A DNA stretch of 64,000 bases, taken from contig NC_089564.1 in assembly GCF_040115645.1 (NCBI RefSeq), positions 2,294,001 through 2,358,000 on the forward strand, read 5' to 3'. This stretch comes from Euwallacea fornicatus. Lineage: Eukaryota; Arthropoda; Insecta; Coleoptera; Curculionidae. Shown one piece after another: positions 1 through 13,100 of this stretch (position 1 is the stretch's first letter; each line of letters opens with the position of its first letter). The position numbers and the translations under genes are program-made. The notes below the pieces were generated by a model, which did no database searches, had not been told where the DNA came from, and saw only the letters and a list, made by a program, of their open reading frames with translations.

Positions 1-784
1 TTTACTAAACGTGAAATCGTCAATGGTCACTTACATGATTTTTTTGAATAGAATTTTGTAACTACTTATTTTTCTCATACATATTTTATACAGTGTCCCA
101 GCACTGTGTAATCCGTCTATATGCCTTATACAGGTAGTATAAACTTAAATACCAGGGTTAGAGAAGGAATTGCTGTGCACGCTTTAAAATTGTAAGAAAA
201 TTGTGTTTGGAAAGTGTCGTAAAAATGTGTGGTATTCCTAAATTATGTTTTACAATGAAACTTTTTAAATACAGGGTGTCCCTGAAGTGGTTTTACAATG
301 CTTGATCAAAAATTCCTGAATCAAAAATAAGGCGGTCTAGGCAAACTTACCTATATGTAATTTTGCTTCGTTTTGCAGCTACTGAGCACCAAGGTTTTTA
401 AATTAATATCGTTTTTTAGAAATAATTGCTAAACGATTTTATCGTTACTGACTAATTTTGGAACTAAGAGTTACTACATAAATTGGCGTGTTTTGACATG
501 AGCGGGATCTTTTCTTAAAGCGTTGAAACATAAAAAAACAGCGTATGGTTCGTAAGTTAATGTTTGTATTTTGGTCACCCTCTACACGAATGACTTAAAT
601 TTTTTGTCTATTACATGCTGGCTTTATTTTGAAACTTCTTTATCTCTTGTAAAATTTTATATTTATTATTTATTAATATAAATTTATACTTTCCGATTCA
701 TCATTGTCGTTTAATCGAAATGAAAGCATGAAAAATCTTTAATTCTAAAAAATTACTAACTTAGTTTAATTCTTATGACAAATG

Positions 785-1260
785 TTCTAAATGTGGACCG
801 TTTTCCTGAATACATCAAGGAATTCGTTTCAAAAAATTAATGTTTACTTTGAGAATCGTGTTGGGCTCATTTTAAAAATAATCTGCAGTGTTGAAAATTC
901 TTTGCAATAACTCAGCTTCTGTAGCGATGGAGGAAGCACACGCTTTTGATTTAAAATTTTCCTACGGGAGAAAATCTAGAGGCGTTATATCGGGTGATTT
1001 TATTAGCCAATTTAAGGGTGCATCGTTGCCTCGTATGATTCATCTTTTATAATGTGTTTCATTTGAAAATCTACGAACGTTTACGCTGAAGTGGGATGGC
1101 GTTCCGTCGTGCATAAACTACATCTCGCTACTAAGATGTAAAGGGAGGTCCTGCAATAAATCAGGTAAAGTGTTTTGCAAGAAGGATACGTAGTTATCTT
1201 CATTTAATCAATTTGGCATTAAAACTGGTCCAATAATAAAATTGTCAATAATTTTTGTTG
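785..1260 (-). pseudogene. Degraded DDE transposase (IS630/Tc1-mariner superfamily), C-terminal half
   Basis: The minus strand reads, with stops and frame changes, a run typical of insect DDE_3-type transposases: IIDNFIIGPVL, then NEDNYVSFLQNTLPDLLQ, then HDGTPSHFSVNVRRF, then IKSPDITPLDFLPVG. The HDG...PSHF block carries the second catalytic Asp, and the SPDITPLDF block is the usual SPDLTPLDFFLWG region around the third acidic residue. In a functional copy this enzyme would cut and paste its element at TA sites. Here an in-frame stop lies just before HDG and others follow, and the N-terminal DNA-binding part is missing. It is a dead remnant. The family call is firm; the subfamily is not. Confidence 0.7.
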
Positions 1261-2217
1261 AAACTTGAAAAAGAAAAAAAGTTAATATTATACATAATCC
1301 CTCAAAAAAAATTTAATATATATGACATCTTGCGAAGAATTCGATATTAATCCCTGTAAAAACGCAATTTAACTTCTTGAAAAATATTCATAATAAATTA
1401 TCGAAAAAAATTTTCAAAACAGAATTTCGAATTAATTTCGATTTGAAGTGGGGGCGTACACAATTTGAATCTGAAACAGAAAGAAATCTAATCATTTTTG
1501 AAAAAAACGTTTAAACTCTTCGAAGTAACTTAAGATGCCATATAATTTTTCAGCCACGGCCAAAGACATTCTAAGTTCTTTCCACCAGAGCCAAAATTGC
1601 TAGTAATTTCGACTTTTAACCAAAATTTTAATTACGCCATTCTTATTGATTTAAAAAAACCTAACTGTGAACCACAAGAAATAATAACCACAACTTACTC
1701 TGAAGCACCAAAGGTGTGAGTCAGAATCACGTTAGCAATATCCACTTTCACTCACAAAATGACAGTTAAACACCAGCCACTTTCACTCACAAAGTCATGG
1801 ATACATTAATGGCATATATCACGCGTCTAGAATAAAGGAAAACTCGATTATTCCTATTAATAGTGCAGCGCGCATTACGGACATCTTATTCCTCGTCGCG
1901 GTAACATTCGAGTGAATCATCTACGGAATGATATTGGTACGAAAACACACAAAAAATTTTCAACCTGCCTTTTGTAAAGGTACAGCTGATCGGTCCCAGA
2001 AACGGTACATACGATGTTTTCAGATTTACTAAAAGGAGAGAAAAATTACGAATTTAATGCAGTAGTTTCGTTATTCAAATATACCCCGACGAAATAAAAA
2101 AATGCTCTTTCTATTGTAAAGGGAATTTGATCGAAAAAAGAGTCTGAAGTTTTTCCAGAACAATACTAATTGAGAACTTCAAACAGTATTAAATACGTCA
2201 TCTTCGTAATGAACATA

Positions 2218-2357
2218 TACAGAGTGTTTGGAAAAGTTGGTATAAAACTTAAGGGGGTAAAAATAGAGCTAAAGATAGTAAAAAACTACTTTTTTACTAT
2301 CTTTAGATCTACTTTCGCCTCCTTAAGTTTTGTACCAACTTTTCCAAACATCCTGTA
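2218..2357. mobile_element. Short MITE, nearly perfect hairpin
   Basis: A 140-bp inverted repeat with ends TACAGAGTGTTTGGAAAAG and its complement. The arms, about 67 bp each, pair almost throughout around a loop of a few bases near 2287. The open frame across it is a by-product of the palindrome. Ends and size fit a non-autonomous Tc1/mariner-type miniature element with TA target sites. Confidence 0.8.
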
Positions 2358-2867
2358 TATATGAATAAAATAAAGATAAAGCCGCAATCAACTTCAACAT
2401 TTTGTTGCGGTCTGTTAAAAACTTGATCTCTTCAAGAGCTCAATAATATACAGAGCATCTATTCAACACCCCTTCGATTCCGATGAGTTTATTTGTGATT
2501 TCATAAAAAAATCAATCATGATGATATACATATATAAGTCTAATATAGGTATATTTTAAAATTAGCTACTACCCTCTAAAGTGTCCTAAAAAAGGGGGCA
2601 ACTTAAAGTGTAATTTTTTTAAATGGGACCACCCGCATTTTTTTTACGTGTTAAAATCCTCTCTTAAACCTGTGTTAGTTCCTAGATTTTTTTACCCTCA
2701 GATACAGTGACTCGGAGCTGCATTTAAAAAGAAATTTGAGACATTCGCAGTGCCTCAAAAAAGTAATATCGTATTTACTTCAAGTTAAATTTTGATAATT
2801 TCAGGATTAATTTTCACATAAGATCTTAGCAAGTACTAATACTCATTTAGCCAAAAATGCATACAGG

Positions 2868-3420
2868 GTGTGCACAATAACAACTTTAATTTTCACTTTT
2901 TCAACTTCAATTTTTTCATTTTTTCAAATACGTTAGTGTGTTTTTTGTGACGTAGGGTGAAAGAACATTCAATTTTTTTCATTTTAGTATAAAATAATCG
3001 CTTATTTAACATAAGGGTTAATGAAATTATTAAATATTCCAGGAAAAACTGCATTCATGGCGAAGGGTGTGAGTCTAGCACGGGTTGCCGTGTTTTGATG
3101 TCTTTTGAATTATGAAAATTGTTTATTATCTTTTCGGGTTTACGCACAACGATTTTCTAATAGAGGACATTTTGATGTCCGAAGGCTAGAAAGGCTAAAG
3201 GAGCGTTTTGAACGGATAGGAAGTGTTAATTATGAAAAGAAAAGTCGAAACTAGAGGGTTTTATTAGAAAAAAATGACATGGAAATCACTTTATCAGTAG
3301 TAAAAAACTCAAATATTAGCAAAAGAGAAATTGGCCAGACACTGTAAACTACACAGGGAGTTATCGCTAATTTTAAAATATACCTTCATTTGCCTCATAA
3401 ACATCCCTATAATTGATTTG
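2868..3420 (+). pseudogene. Transposon end plus degraded N-terminal transposase fragment
   Basis: A terminus TACAGGGTGTGCACAA begins at about 2868. From about 3110 the plus strand reads, with stops and frame changes, RRHFDVRRLERLKERF, then RIGSVNYEKKSR, then KREIGQTL. This pattern (a 'FRRL..RF..TGS' linker followed by a second helix-turn-helix) is the N-terminal DNA-binding half of insect DDE_3-type transposases. No catalytic region follows before about 3500, so the element is 3' truncated. The call rests on pattern only and is moderate. Confidence 0.45.
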
Positions 3421-3499
3421 TTATGAAGTTACAAATAAACTATAGGAATCTGAGGGGCTGTTAGATGGACACCTTGTTGTGAGCTTATAAATTTAATTA

Positions 3500-5990
3500 T
3501 CTTATAAACAATAACCTAAACATCATGTCACGATCTTGCTTTGGCTAGTCTTGCTTCATTAAATTATCCAGAATTAGTAATTTTTATTAGAATGTAAGTT
3601 TTGTAGGAAATCAATTATATTATATAACTGAAGGACATATTGTCAAGCGGTTTGCATAAGATTATAAAGCATATTGAGATGATAGATTTGAAATATTTTT
3701 AAATAAAATTGTTCCGCACATTTTCGAGATATCGGCGTTCCAAGTTTTAAAAGTGGTAAAAAAGGATACCTCTCCTCTTGGAAATTAAAAACGAATCCTG
3801 TTATTGATAGATATGATTATAATTTTCTTTCTGCTTGTTGTTTAATAAGATTGTTCGCAAACAAAGTGAATAAAATACCCGATTTATTATGTTTTCTTTA
3901 TTTTAACAAGACACCTTCTTTTTCTAATATGTTTTGTTCATTATTTATTAAGGTCCGATTTGAAACGGGATCTAAAAACGTATTATTACTCCTTCTTTGT
4001 TACCAACGGCGATTTGAACTGACCAAATATATCCATATTCGCGTATTTATTTTAATTAGTGTATATATGGGAAAAGGGCAAGATAAAGTCAGTATCATTC
4101 CGGTCTGTTTAAACTTAACAGCTTTGATAGTTGGATAATAATTTTGATCTAATAAATAATAGCCATGAGCACCATCTGGCGATTCTGTAGGGACACTTTC
4201 ATTAAATTATCCAGAATTATTCAGTTAAAATAAATCCAAATCTGCTGAAGAACCACCCTAGTAAATACTTTAGGTATGTCAGATGTATGGATTATTTATT
4301 GTATTGTGCGTAGGAAACGCAAAACACCATTTTAAAAATATTTTTCCACAACGATGATGGATTGCAAGGTATTGTAAAATTTTTTTATGAGGAAAACTGT
4401 GTATCTAGCTACAATTTTACGAGATGCCAAACCAATTCAGAAGAAAATCAGCTCCTTGCAGAGAAAAAATTAAATTCATTCCTACAGGGAGTAACAAAAA
4501 TACAAACCTTTATTCGCGAACCAAGCGCCACTTTTAATATTTCCAGGCAGTAAAAAAGATCATGCTTACGTTAAAGCACGCCCATTTATGAAATTCTTAG
4601 TTCCAAAATTAATGAAAATCGATAAAAGCGTTTTGCAATTATTTCGAAAAAACGATATTAATTTGCAAATTGGGGCGCCCTGTAGCGGCACAACGAAACA
4701 ACGTTGGACATGGGTAAGTTTGCTTTGAAAGATTTATTTTTGGCTCAGGAATTATTTAAAACTCATTAAACTCACTGATTGTATTCAAATTTAAGAACAT
4801 TTTATATGAAAGATGTGACTTAAAGCTGTTCATTCACTTTCTGTACAGGTAACTATTTCAAAAGATTTCGTTAATAACAAAGTGAAGAGTTGCGAATGAA
4901 GCAAGATGCGTGAATTTTCGATATTTCGTCACATACATACATATATCCTGCATACTGCGTTGTTATCACTATTTTTTTTTGTAATTTTATGTAGTTTACT
5001 GCCACTTCAAGTTTAAGAATCATTTGGATATTTGAACTATAGAGAAAAAGTGATAATCGGCAATTATTTAAACATTAAGTGTCTTAAACTATTTTCGGTA
5101 GAAAACAAATAAAAATAAATTTGGTGTATGATATGATATAACATAGACTTACCTTTTTTGAATGAAAATTATTTAAATCTCAAAGAAATTCTGCATATAT
5201 TCTGCGCAATTTTGCCTACTTTAAACCAATTTGAATGTTAATTAATAAAAGGTGTTACCGTTGTAATGAGATATGTTAGATACGGGGCAACCTGTACGAA
5301 AAAACATTGGTGCGAAGACCTTTACCAATATATATTTTTATAATTAATTAAGACAAATAAATCCATAATTTTCGAATTGGAAACCCATGACCAAAAACGT
5401 TTTATTTCGCAACTAGTGACGTATTGAAAACAATTCCATAATGGTGCCACAATTTATTAGGTAGCTCAGTTAACAAGTGTGACCAGTGATAATAAATTGT
5501 TGTAATTCTACAGGTACAGGGTGCAGTATGAATATGTTCAAATTTTTTTATTTACTTGTGATTTTTTCACTCTACAGCCAAATTGGAAAAAATTATGTAG
5601 GAAGCTTGTTAGGAAATATGTTGTTTTTTTCATGTGGCCTTAAAGTATCACATTGTCGACGCCTGAATACTCATACAAAGTGCTGCTTTAAGGCTCAGCA
5701 GCAAAAGTGGTTTAATGAATTCTGCTCACGGTATGGTAGTGCAATACTAAGGTGATTATCTTATCACGGGAGGATTCCCCACGTCGTAGGTTTTATTGTA
5801 GTAGAATAATGCAGAGTCATATATTTCGTTTTGACGTTTCCATACATACAGTTATATTTAAAATAGAATATTCACTAGAGATTTTACTCACGGTGTTAAA
5901 GTTTAATTTTTCAAAAGGACCCTATAGATAAAATCGATCCATATTTAATTTCAACTTTCTGTTTTCGATGTGGAAATATCTAAAAAAAAA
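3500..5990. other. Non-coding AT-rich stretch upstream of the first visible exon
   Basis: Apart from the inverted transposon-end copy at about 4560-4750, nothing recognisable is seen here. Open frames at 3851-4138 and 5486-5755 have AT-biased composition, no family resemblance and no flanking splice logic. The stretch is probably intron of the plus-strand gene, because the exon at 5999 starts in phase 0 with no start codon. Confidence 0.5.
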
Positions 5991-5998
5991 ATTTTCAG

Positions 5999-6242
5999 AA
6001 TGGTTCCTTCTCCACGAGTAGTCCGGCGCCCTCTCCCTCGTCGTCAGAGTCGGCTGCTCCCAAGCCTGTAACTCCAACACCCGCTCCCCGTTTGGCGGCT
6101 ACTCCGACGCCGCCCGCTCCGCCGCCTCCTGCTCAACCGACGCCACCGCCGTCGTCGAGGTCCGGTCATCCGAGTTCAGCGCAGTCCGCTCAGGATAAGT
6201 ATAGTGCGCAGATGCAGGTATTACAACAGCAGTTGCTAAGAA
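5999..6242 (+). CDS. Internal coding exon, Pro/Ser/Thr-rich region of an unidentified nuclear-type protein
   Basis: The exon runs from an acceptor (…ttttcag at 5998) to a GTAAGT donor at 6243. It encodes 81 codons plus one base in a single open frame starting NGSFSTSSPAPSPSSSES, followed by alternating Pro-Thr-Ala runs (TPTPPAPPPPAQP) and ending with a Gln-rich helix (SAQMQVLQQQLLR). Its GC-rich composition stands out sharply from the flanks. With the two later exons it forms a 157-residue C-terminal piece whose phases agree (0/1, 1/1, 1/stop). Low-complexity Pro/Ser plus Gln/Ala helices are typical of transcription co-regulators; I do not recognise the family. Earlier exons must lie upstream, probably before the window. 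The exon is well supported; the function is not. Confidence 0.85.
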
Positions 6243-9089
6243 GTAAGTTGATTTTTTAAATTGTTATTGAACACGCGCACTTTCGAAGTTTAAGTGATAT
6301 CCTTGCTATTAATAATTAACGATAAATGATAATTCTACTTAATTAAAGCTTTGTTTCGATCTTGGCGTAACTCGAGTTGCGTTATCATTAGTTGCAATGG
6401 GCAGACTGACCAACACCAAAGCGAATAATGAATTTTCTGTCGAATGACCTGATTAGTTCTGGCCTACGGAATTACACGGAACGTAAATAAAGTTTGCTTC
6501 TCGACTATTGATACATTTGTTTAATGTCCAGAAAGTCGATCGTTAATGAATCTCTTTAAAATTAAATTTTTCAGTCGTTTTATATTAACACACACTTTTA
6601 TTATAGGTAGCCAAGTATATACAAAATCAACAAATATAGTATTGTCCTACATGACGCTTAGTCAATAGCCAGTGATAGGCTATAAAATATAAAGTTTTTG
6701 ATGGTATCTTTTTCTACTTCTTATTATGTCCCAGTTACTGTCACAGGTTTTGAATTTTTAATGTAGGCACCGCGCATATATCCATCAGTACCTTCGTTAA
6801 TGGGCGACTGCCTTCAAGCATTATTGTCAATTTTTTTTTCAAATTAGAATTGTGAATTATTTGCGTTAATCCAAAATTAGCTTTTATTTTTTAATCGCCT
6901 TCATTAATACACTAGTAGTTAAGTAACAATTATTCACTATTTTTTTGCCACAATGTTCCAGTTTAAGTTTTCAACTAGCAAGCTGCAAATCGCAAAAAAA
7001 ACACGAGGTTGGATCTAGGATTTGAGGAAGTCGGAAATTTATTAACCCTGATTTGTCATGTCCTACGTCAAGTGACTCTTAAAATGCACCCAAGCAAAGT
7101 ATTGACCAAGAAAAGGAGCGATGCAGTTGCACTACAATGTAGTGACTACAGCCTGTGTTTGTTCCAGTCCATGAGGAATCCATTACAGAATGATTTGCGA
7201 ATTTTGCTAGGCAATGCACATGAAGGATTTGTGCTTGAAATGTTTGATCGGCTTGTCCAAAGCGCTATTAGCATTACATGTACCCTACCTGCTAAAAGTT
7301 TGGAAACAATTGAGTTTTCCGTTGAATACCCTATGATTCCGTGAATGTTTTCCATTTAAACGTTCATACAATACAAAAACAGCCGAAAAGTTAGATTATA
7401 GTCAAAAATGTTGGCTAAAACTGGGGAAAAAAAGAAAAATCTCAAAAACATTAAACTTTATTTTCATAAAAAAACATAATTCACTTTTATGACCATTTCC
7501 ACGAGTCGCGGCGTCTTTTCCACCAGTTTATTTAAAGTTTCCTGTTGTATTGATGTCCATGCACTTTCCAATTTTTGCCAGAGTTTCGCTGCCGATAAAG
7601 GACACGAAATTCGGACCTTTCGATCTAATTCTTCCCATAATAACTCGATTGGATTGAGATCGGGCGACTGTGGAGGCCAAATCATTTTTTCCAACGTTCC
7701 AGTATTCTTTTCCCCTTCCAAATAGGTTCGAAAGAGGCGAGAAGTGTGCTAAAGATTATTGTGCTGAGATACGAACCCCCGCCCAATAAGTCAGTATCCC
7801 GATGGTATGGCAGGGCATAGCATTTTCGAAAAGCATTTTCTTATATGCGTCTTTCTTCATAATTCCATCAATTTTGATAAAATCGCCGATAAGCGAACAA
7901 AGACCTTTTTTACTCTTGACGTACCGATTCCAGTAGTCACGAAGTATTAAGTGGATATTTTTTCTGTTTTTCAGTTTAAACATTAGATATTAACATAAAA
8001 TAAATAAATAGCCATATTTAGTTACTGGTAAACATGATTGATAAATGATTATTCATGATTAATTAAGTGTATATTAAAACAATGATTTTAAAAGCTTTTT
8101 CGATATTCATCAATAAGGTACATGAAATGAGGTTGAAGCTTTGAAGGCTTTCTCATGCTATTGGAGCAAATCAAGTATTTTTTCTTCTTATTTTTTTGAG
8201 AATGGCTAGTGCATTAGGAGTGTCCTTATTAGTGGTACATAAAATTGAGTTACGGGATATTTTAAATGATTAGGAAGTAAAATTTCTTGTCCGTAAATCC
8301 TCTCATTACCAATCAGTTTTTAAAATGGCTTACAATGAGGTCTTGCATATATGCTATGTACGTCACAGTTGATTAGTTCGTTCCAATTAGATCTAAGACA
8401 GTGATTGGGCAGGATTGGTCGTGTGATTATCATTATTGCAATTATTCTTTTTTATTGAAAATTGTGACTAATCACTCTTTACGTTTTAAATTAATAAATA
8501 CTGATCAGATTGAAATTACTTTAAGTGCTTTGCAAAAGTAATTAATAAAATCATAGTTTATAGTATATCAAAAATCTATAATTTTGAATAGACCATTTTT
8601 AATAGAATAACCTAATATATTTCCAAAAAAGGCTTACTAATAGTAAATTTTTCCCCAGGAGAGTGAAAAATATTCACGGTGTGCATTTGTTCGACCATGC
8701 GTTAGCGTGACTTGCGCACTCCCATTTTCCTTTTGAATTTTACGTATGATTGTCTAGCCCTTTGCTAACGTGCTGATGGGATTATATTGCGCTTTATGCT
8801 ATACCGAATAGTTAGTTCTTCCCTGTCTTGTAGTCACTTATTTATAATTTTTTGCTTTTTATGTGATCTCATTTGTTATGGTGATGCTATAAATCACAAT
8901 ATAAAGTATACATTGGTAGTACCTATTTATTCTCTATTAATGAATTTTTTTTCTGAACTCATTTAAACTAACCTAAAGCACCTTTGTTATTCCCACTATT
9001 ATTATTTATTAATTTAGTTAAAAGAAAAATGTCCCACTTTTTTTGAAATTGACGATATTGAATTTCGTAACATATTTTTTCTGTTTCAG
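6243..9089 (+). other. Intron of the plus-strand co-regulator-like gene
   Basis: A 2847-bp GT-AG intron bounded by AAG|GTAAGT-type and tttctgtttcag sites. It carries a truncated Tc1-like transposase on the opposite strand (7464-7983). The rest is AT-rich and shows nothing recognisable. Confidence 0.8.
7464..7983 (-). pseudogene. Truncated Tc1-like transposase inside an intron
   Basis: Minus-strand frames read GDFIKIDGIMKKDAYKKML, then, after a frame break near 7740, WPPQSPDLNPIELLWEELD, ending about 60 residues later at 7464. GIMKKDAY and SPDLNPIE(L/N)LW are signature blocks of the Tc1 family; the Glu of NPIE is the third residue of the DD34E catalytic triad. The N-terminal paired-type DNA-binding domain and the first catalytic Asp are absent, so this is a 5'-truncated, frame-broken copy. 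It lies antisense in the intron of the plus-strand gene and would be spliced out. Confidence 0.8.
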
Positions 9090-9272
9090 GTATTACACAA
9101 GGCGGACCTTCGGCTGCCCATCTTATGCATCTGCCGTTTTTTTACCCATACCAATTGGCAATGGTGCAGGCTCAGGCTGCTGCGGCTAGCGGGAAAAGTG
9201 GAGCAGTGGCTCCAAATGTTGCGGAGCAGATGCAGAGAGCTGCAGCCGATTTGCAGCGCCAGTACCTGTTAG
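9090..9272 (+). CDS. Internal coding exon, Ala/Gln-rich helical region of the same gene
   Basis: Acceptor ctgtttcag ends at 9089 and a GTGAGA donor begins at 9273. After completing a split Ser codon, 60 codons read ITQGGPSAAHLMHLPFFYPY, then QLAMVQAQAAAASGK, then NVAEQMQRAAADLQRQYLL. The aromatic FFYPYQLAMVQAQ patch and the two amphipathic Ala/Gln helices look like a conserved protein-interaction surface rather than filler, since codon use keeps them open and GC-richer than the flanks. No catalytic or zinc-binding residues are seen. It joins in phase to the exons at 5999 and 10838. Confidence 0.85.
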   Translation, partial: VLHKADLRLPILCICRFFTHTNWQWCRLRLLRLAGKVEQWLQMLRSRCRELQPICSASTC

Positions 9273-10837
9273 GTGAGATTTAAACTTGTTCGTCTTTACC
9301 AGTACACGTAGGTCCTATTGAATCTAACCGGATAAAGAGATTGTATGTCGACGTTTAGCAGCAATAGGTGTCCCGAAAGCATCAAAAAAAGAAAGGACTG
9401 AGGTTGCACTTGCCTGCACTAGTGTGGGAAAGTGGATTGTATGGTAATATTTTGCAGTAATAATTAATCAAGTGACATTGACAGTTACATTCTTAAATTT
9501 TTTATTAGATGTGGTATATAAGGTTACAATATGCTTGTAGAAAGAGTATTGTTTCTCAGTCTTGTTGAAAATGTATTTTACGAGCTTCAGGAATGTAGCT
9601 CTAGCAATTTCGAGGAAATGTGAAGATACACGATAAGCTACCATTTCGCATCTACTGCTGGAAGTATCTGTGACGTTGCCGAGAAATCTGAATCAGTTTT
9701 TAGATATTTCAATAATAGGAGAGATCATTTGTTATTTTATTTTTGGATGAATTTTGTTTTAATCCAGAAATACAATTTAAAAAGAGAAAATCGACTGTGA
9801 TTTCTCAGAGGTTGAAATATGACGGTGACTTCTCAGAGGTTACACCTACGGTTTTGGGATATTGTTAAATAGAAACAATATTCGTAGTAAAATACGTGAC
9901 ATGCTCGTTTCGCCGAGTTGGCTCCGGTATTGCCAAAGTATACGTAAAATGGCTAGGTCATATGACGATATTAAGCTCACCTTTAATTATTTGACGTAAC
10001 TCTTCATGTATGATTGTTCATATTTTTATTTTTGTGTGAGCAATGAGGAAGAAAACTTCCACAGAGTTTTAAAGGTTCGTGCAATTTGAGGAATGCGTTT
10101 AGCAATTCGTTCCGTATAGAAGGTATCTGATAATTTATAGTTAGAAATTCTAACGTCGCGGTGTCCATATTATATCTGTCATTTTTTGATGGGTAATTTG
10201 GATTTATTGGAATTTAAATTGTGTTTTTCTTTTTGTGAGTGTAAATTTTGGTGAAATGGACACCATTTGAGAGTGACAATTTCTGATTTTAAAAGAAGAG
10301 CAATGCTTTCTCATAACTTTTCCATTTAACTGTGTGGTAAATCGATGATGGGGTGGTGTCTTTTTTACAGCATTAAATTCCGACTATCTTTTATTGTCAA
10401 AGCACTGCAGAGAAGACAACTAAAAGGACAACTTATAAAATTGAAATAGTAAATTGACGTTGTTGGTGTTAGAAATGCAGCATTTTTAATATGTGTGAAC
10501 GTCTGGTTGTGTTCATAACCAGATTAGTATTAAGCGAATTTATTAATTATGTATTTTTACCCATAAGTTAAAACGTCAACAACTAACTTATTGTAAAATC
10601 AAAATCTCGCAAGTTACATTTTTGTACTAATAAAATATTGCCTTATGCTGAAGATGAGTTCGAAGTAAGTCCGAACGGACTAGTCATTTTCACACCAAAA
10701 TATTTCTAATTATCTTTAAAAAATATTTTGCTTGTTTTAGATGATTCTATGCCGATGTTATAAGATTTTAATTCAAAAATAAATCACCAAAATTAGATTT
10801 TAAAAATCTTTAATTCATGATTTTTTTTTGCTTCCAG

Positions 10838-10884
10838 ACATGATTCCTCCATCCCCGGGACAACGCCATAATTGGAAAACGTGA
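10838..10884 (+). CDS. Last coding exon of the same gene
   Basis: A pyrimidine-rich acceptor (tttttttttgcttccag, ending 10837) precedes 47 bases that complete a split Asp codon and read MIPPSPGQRHNWKT followed by TGA at 10882-10884. Phase matches the donor at 9272. A short, well-formed C-terminal peptide after a 1.57-kb intron is typical of a terminal exon with a long 3' UTR. Confidence 0.8.
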
Positions 10885-11540
10885 TGTGATTAAGTAGTTA
10901 GGATGAATGGGCTAAATACATAGGTGGCGACCACATTTTAGTACATTCATTTGTCACATTTTAAGCAAGCTAGAATATTAGTAACAGTAACTATTGAATG
11001 TACTTCAGTGTGCTACCAGACTTTTAAATCCTAATTTAGATTTATGGGAGTGTTGGGCTTTTTAGTATAAATGTATAGGAATATTGTCTGTTATTTTTCG
11101 TAATTCATTTTATTACTAAATGACTTGTAAAAATTATTCTAAGCTTTTGTTGAAATAACCGTAAGCTCTTGCAAAAAAAATTTTTCAGTTTCGGGTTGTG
11201 TGTAAGTAGGCGCATTCATTGCATTATTAGTTCCTTCTTTAACTTATTCACAAGCAATTTGCTAAATACGTAAATATTTCAGGTAATTGTCATTATATTA
11301 TATTGGTTATATTCACGTGAAATATCAATTGAACAGTTACGAAAATACTTCGCAATCATGGCATATAACGGCTGTCTCATAAGAAACGGGGAAGCAATAA
11401 CGCATTTATTTATGAATATTTTAATGGACTAAAAATCAAATAAAATGAGATTCTTCCGACTACTAAATAACGTCAAAGTTGATTTTTTTCAAACTCGACT
11501 TTTTCTCATCCAGATATCTACTTCAGAATTTTAAATAAAA
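10885..11540 (+). promoter_or_regulatory. Presumed 3' UTR with candidate poly(A) signals
   Basis: Downstream of the stop the sequence is AT-rich without long frames. AATAAA hexamers occur at 11439-11444 and 11534-11539 on the plus strand and are plausible cleavage signals. No transcript evidence is available here, so the end is a guess. Confidence 0.4.
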
Positions 11541-13100
11541 CTCTTTATTTTGTTTTTTATATTTTGATAGAAAGTATTTTTTTGAATTTGATAATGTATG
11601 ACAAGTTAGTGTTAAAACAAGTTTTAACTGAAAAAGACTGAAAACTTTGAACAATTTATTGTTATTAATGTTGTTGTTGGCGACAGTTATCAACTGTCGA
11701 TTCCAATTGAAACTATTTAAAAATGGACATTGAATTGGGCATATGCTTTAGCATATTTCCAAAACAATAAGAACTCCAATAAAGCAGTATGTTTTGGTTT
11801 TACCCGTTTTTGTTGTAAAGTTGTCTCTAATACGAATAAATATAAACGTTTAGAAGGCAACTTACGACACTATGGATTTTTAAAAAGCCAGAAAGTCATT
11901 ATCCGACTTTTGACGGGCAATTTTGATGATAATAATATTAACATGCATTTGGAAGACTTATTGTAAACTATTGTTGAAATGTTTTCAATTTATTTCAGTT
12001 AACAATTGTTTTAACATTAACACGTCATGCATCATAAAATTCCGAAAAATACTTTTTATTAAAAAGTTCCAAAAAAATACGGAGTTCAATTTAAAATTCC
12101 GAAGTTGACACCAAACTGTTGAGTTTAAAAAAATAAACTTTGAAGTTATTTAGTAAGTAGTTTGAACAATATCATTTTACTTGGCTTTTAGTTCATCAAA
12201 TCCATTCATAAATAGTTGAGTTAGACAGCGGGTACATATAGTAATACCTGACGACTTCATTTTCACAATGTTTCTACAACATTTTAATTAGTCTTACGCA
12301 GGACGTTTTAGTTTAAAATCTTTTTATTTGAGTAGTAGGACATAAGTCAGAAGCGGAAGTGGTCAATATTAAAATTTTGAACTTGTTCGTCGTAATACAG
12401 AGGTGCTGTCTTAATATACATAATACGTAGTAAAATATTGGCACATATTTAAATTATGCACATTGAATGTATGAAGCTCAATTATTATCTATAGTAATTT
12501 TTTTATTACGTGACTGTGGTGTTGTACAATAAGCACAATTTTCGATTCTAGTTGTTTTGTATTCGACATACTGTGTATTTATTATACCTATGGTAAATTT
12601 TTGCGTGTAAAATAAATCATGAAGTGTATTAAAGTGATTTAAAATAATTATATGGATGCATATATTTTTGGTTTTTGCAAGTTTTACAATTACCGATTGG
12701 AAAATTAACATTACTTCTGATTGGTAAAAAAAATCGCATGCGGGTATGCAATAGAAAGATAGGAGGTTGTAAAATAGTAAAGAACTGCATGTGATTGTTG
12801 CCTCACCTATTTGCTAATATCCCCATAACCTCAGCACTTTGTGTTTCAATTACAAACTTTATATAATTTTTGAGAGGCTGCAAATATCTCCAGGAATTAT
12901 GAAAAATTGTTTGTTTTAATAAAATATCAGATATTTTAAACCAACGTGCATCAGCAACAAGTTTTCCAGACCCCTCAGAATATATTTAAATGTCCTGAAA
13001 AAAAAAACGTATATTCCGGAGACGCTGATGTTACTCAAAAAATTTAATGCATATCACAAAAAGTTACAAAAGTTTTTAAGTAAACATAAAATAGAAAATG
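11541..13100. other. Intergenic AT-rich DNA
   Basis: No coding exon, RNA gene or complete element was recognised. Short open frames (11730-11966, 11923-12108, 12478-12711) have AT-driven composition and no splice context. Confidence 0.5.

Larger units (their letters stand above)
271..4760. repeat. Inverted pair of transposon-end sequences (about 271-500 and 4560-4750)
   Basis: The stretch after 271 begins with the common terminus TACAGGGTGTCC. Its sequence to about 500 reappears in reverse complement at about 4560-4750; the shared parts include the blocks around 'aacgatattaattt' and 'ttagttccaaaatta'. The right copy lacks the final terminus, so it is truncated. The 4 kb between holds unrelated transposase fragments. 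These are either two separate copies of one element end or the ends of one heavily nested element. Confidence 0.45.

Noticed and set aside
5455..5495. tRNA-like 'gtagctcagtt' segment
   Set aside because: It resembles an A box, but no acceptor, anticodon or T-arm pairing was found around it.
7009..7344. 111-codon plus-strand open frame in the intron
   Set aside because: No known motif, no splice sites in register, and it ends beside a Tc1 remnant; likely chance or transposon flank.
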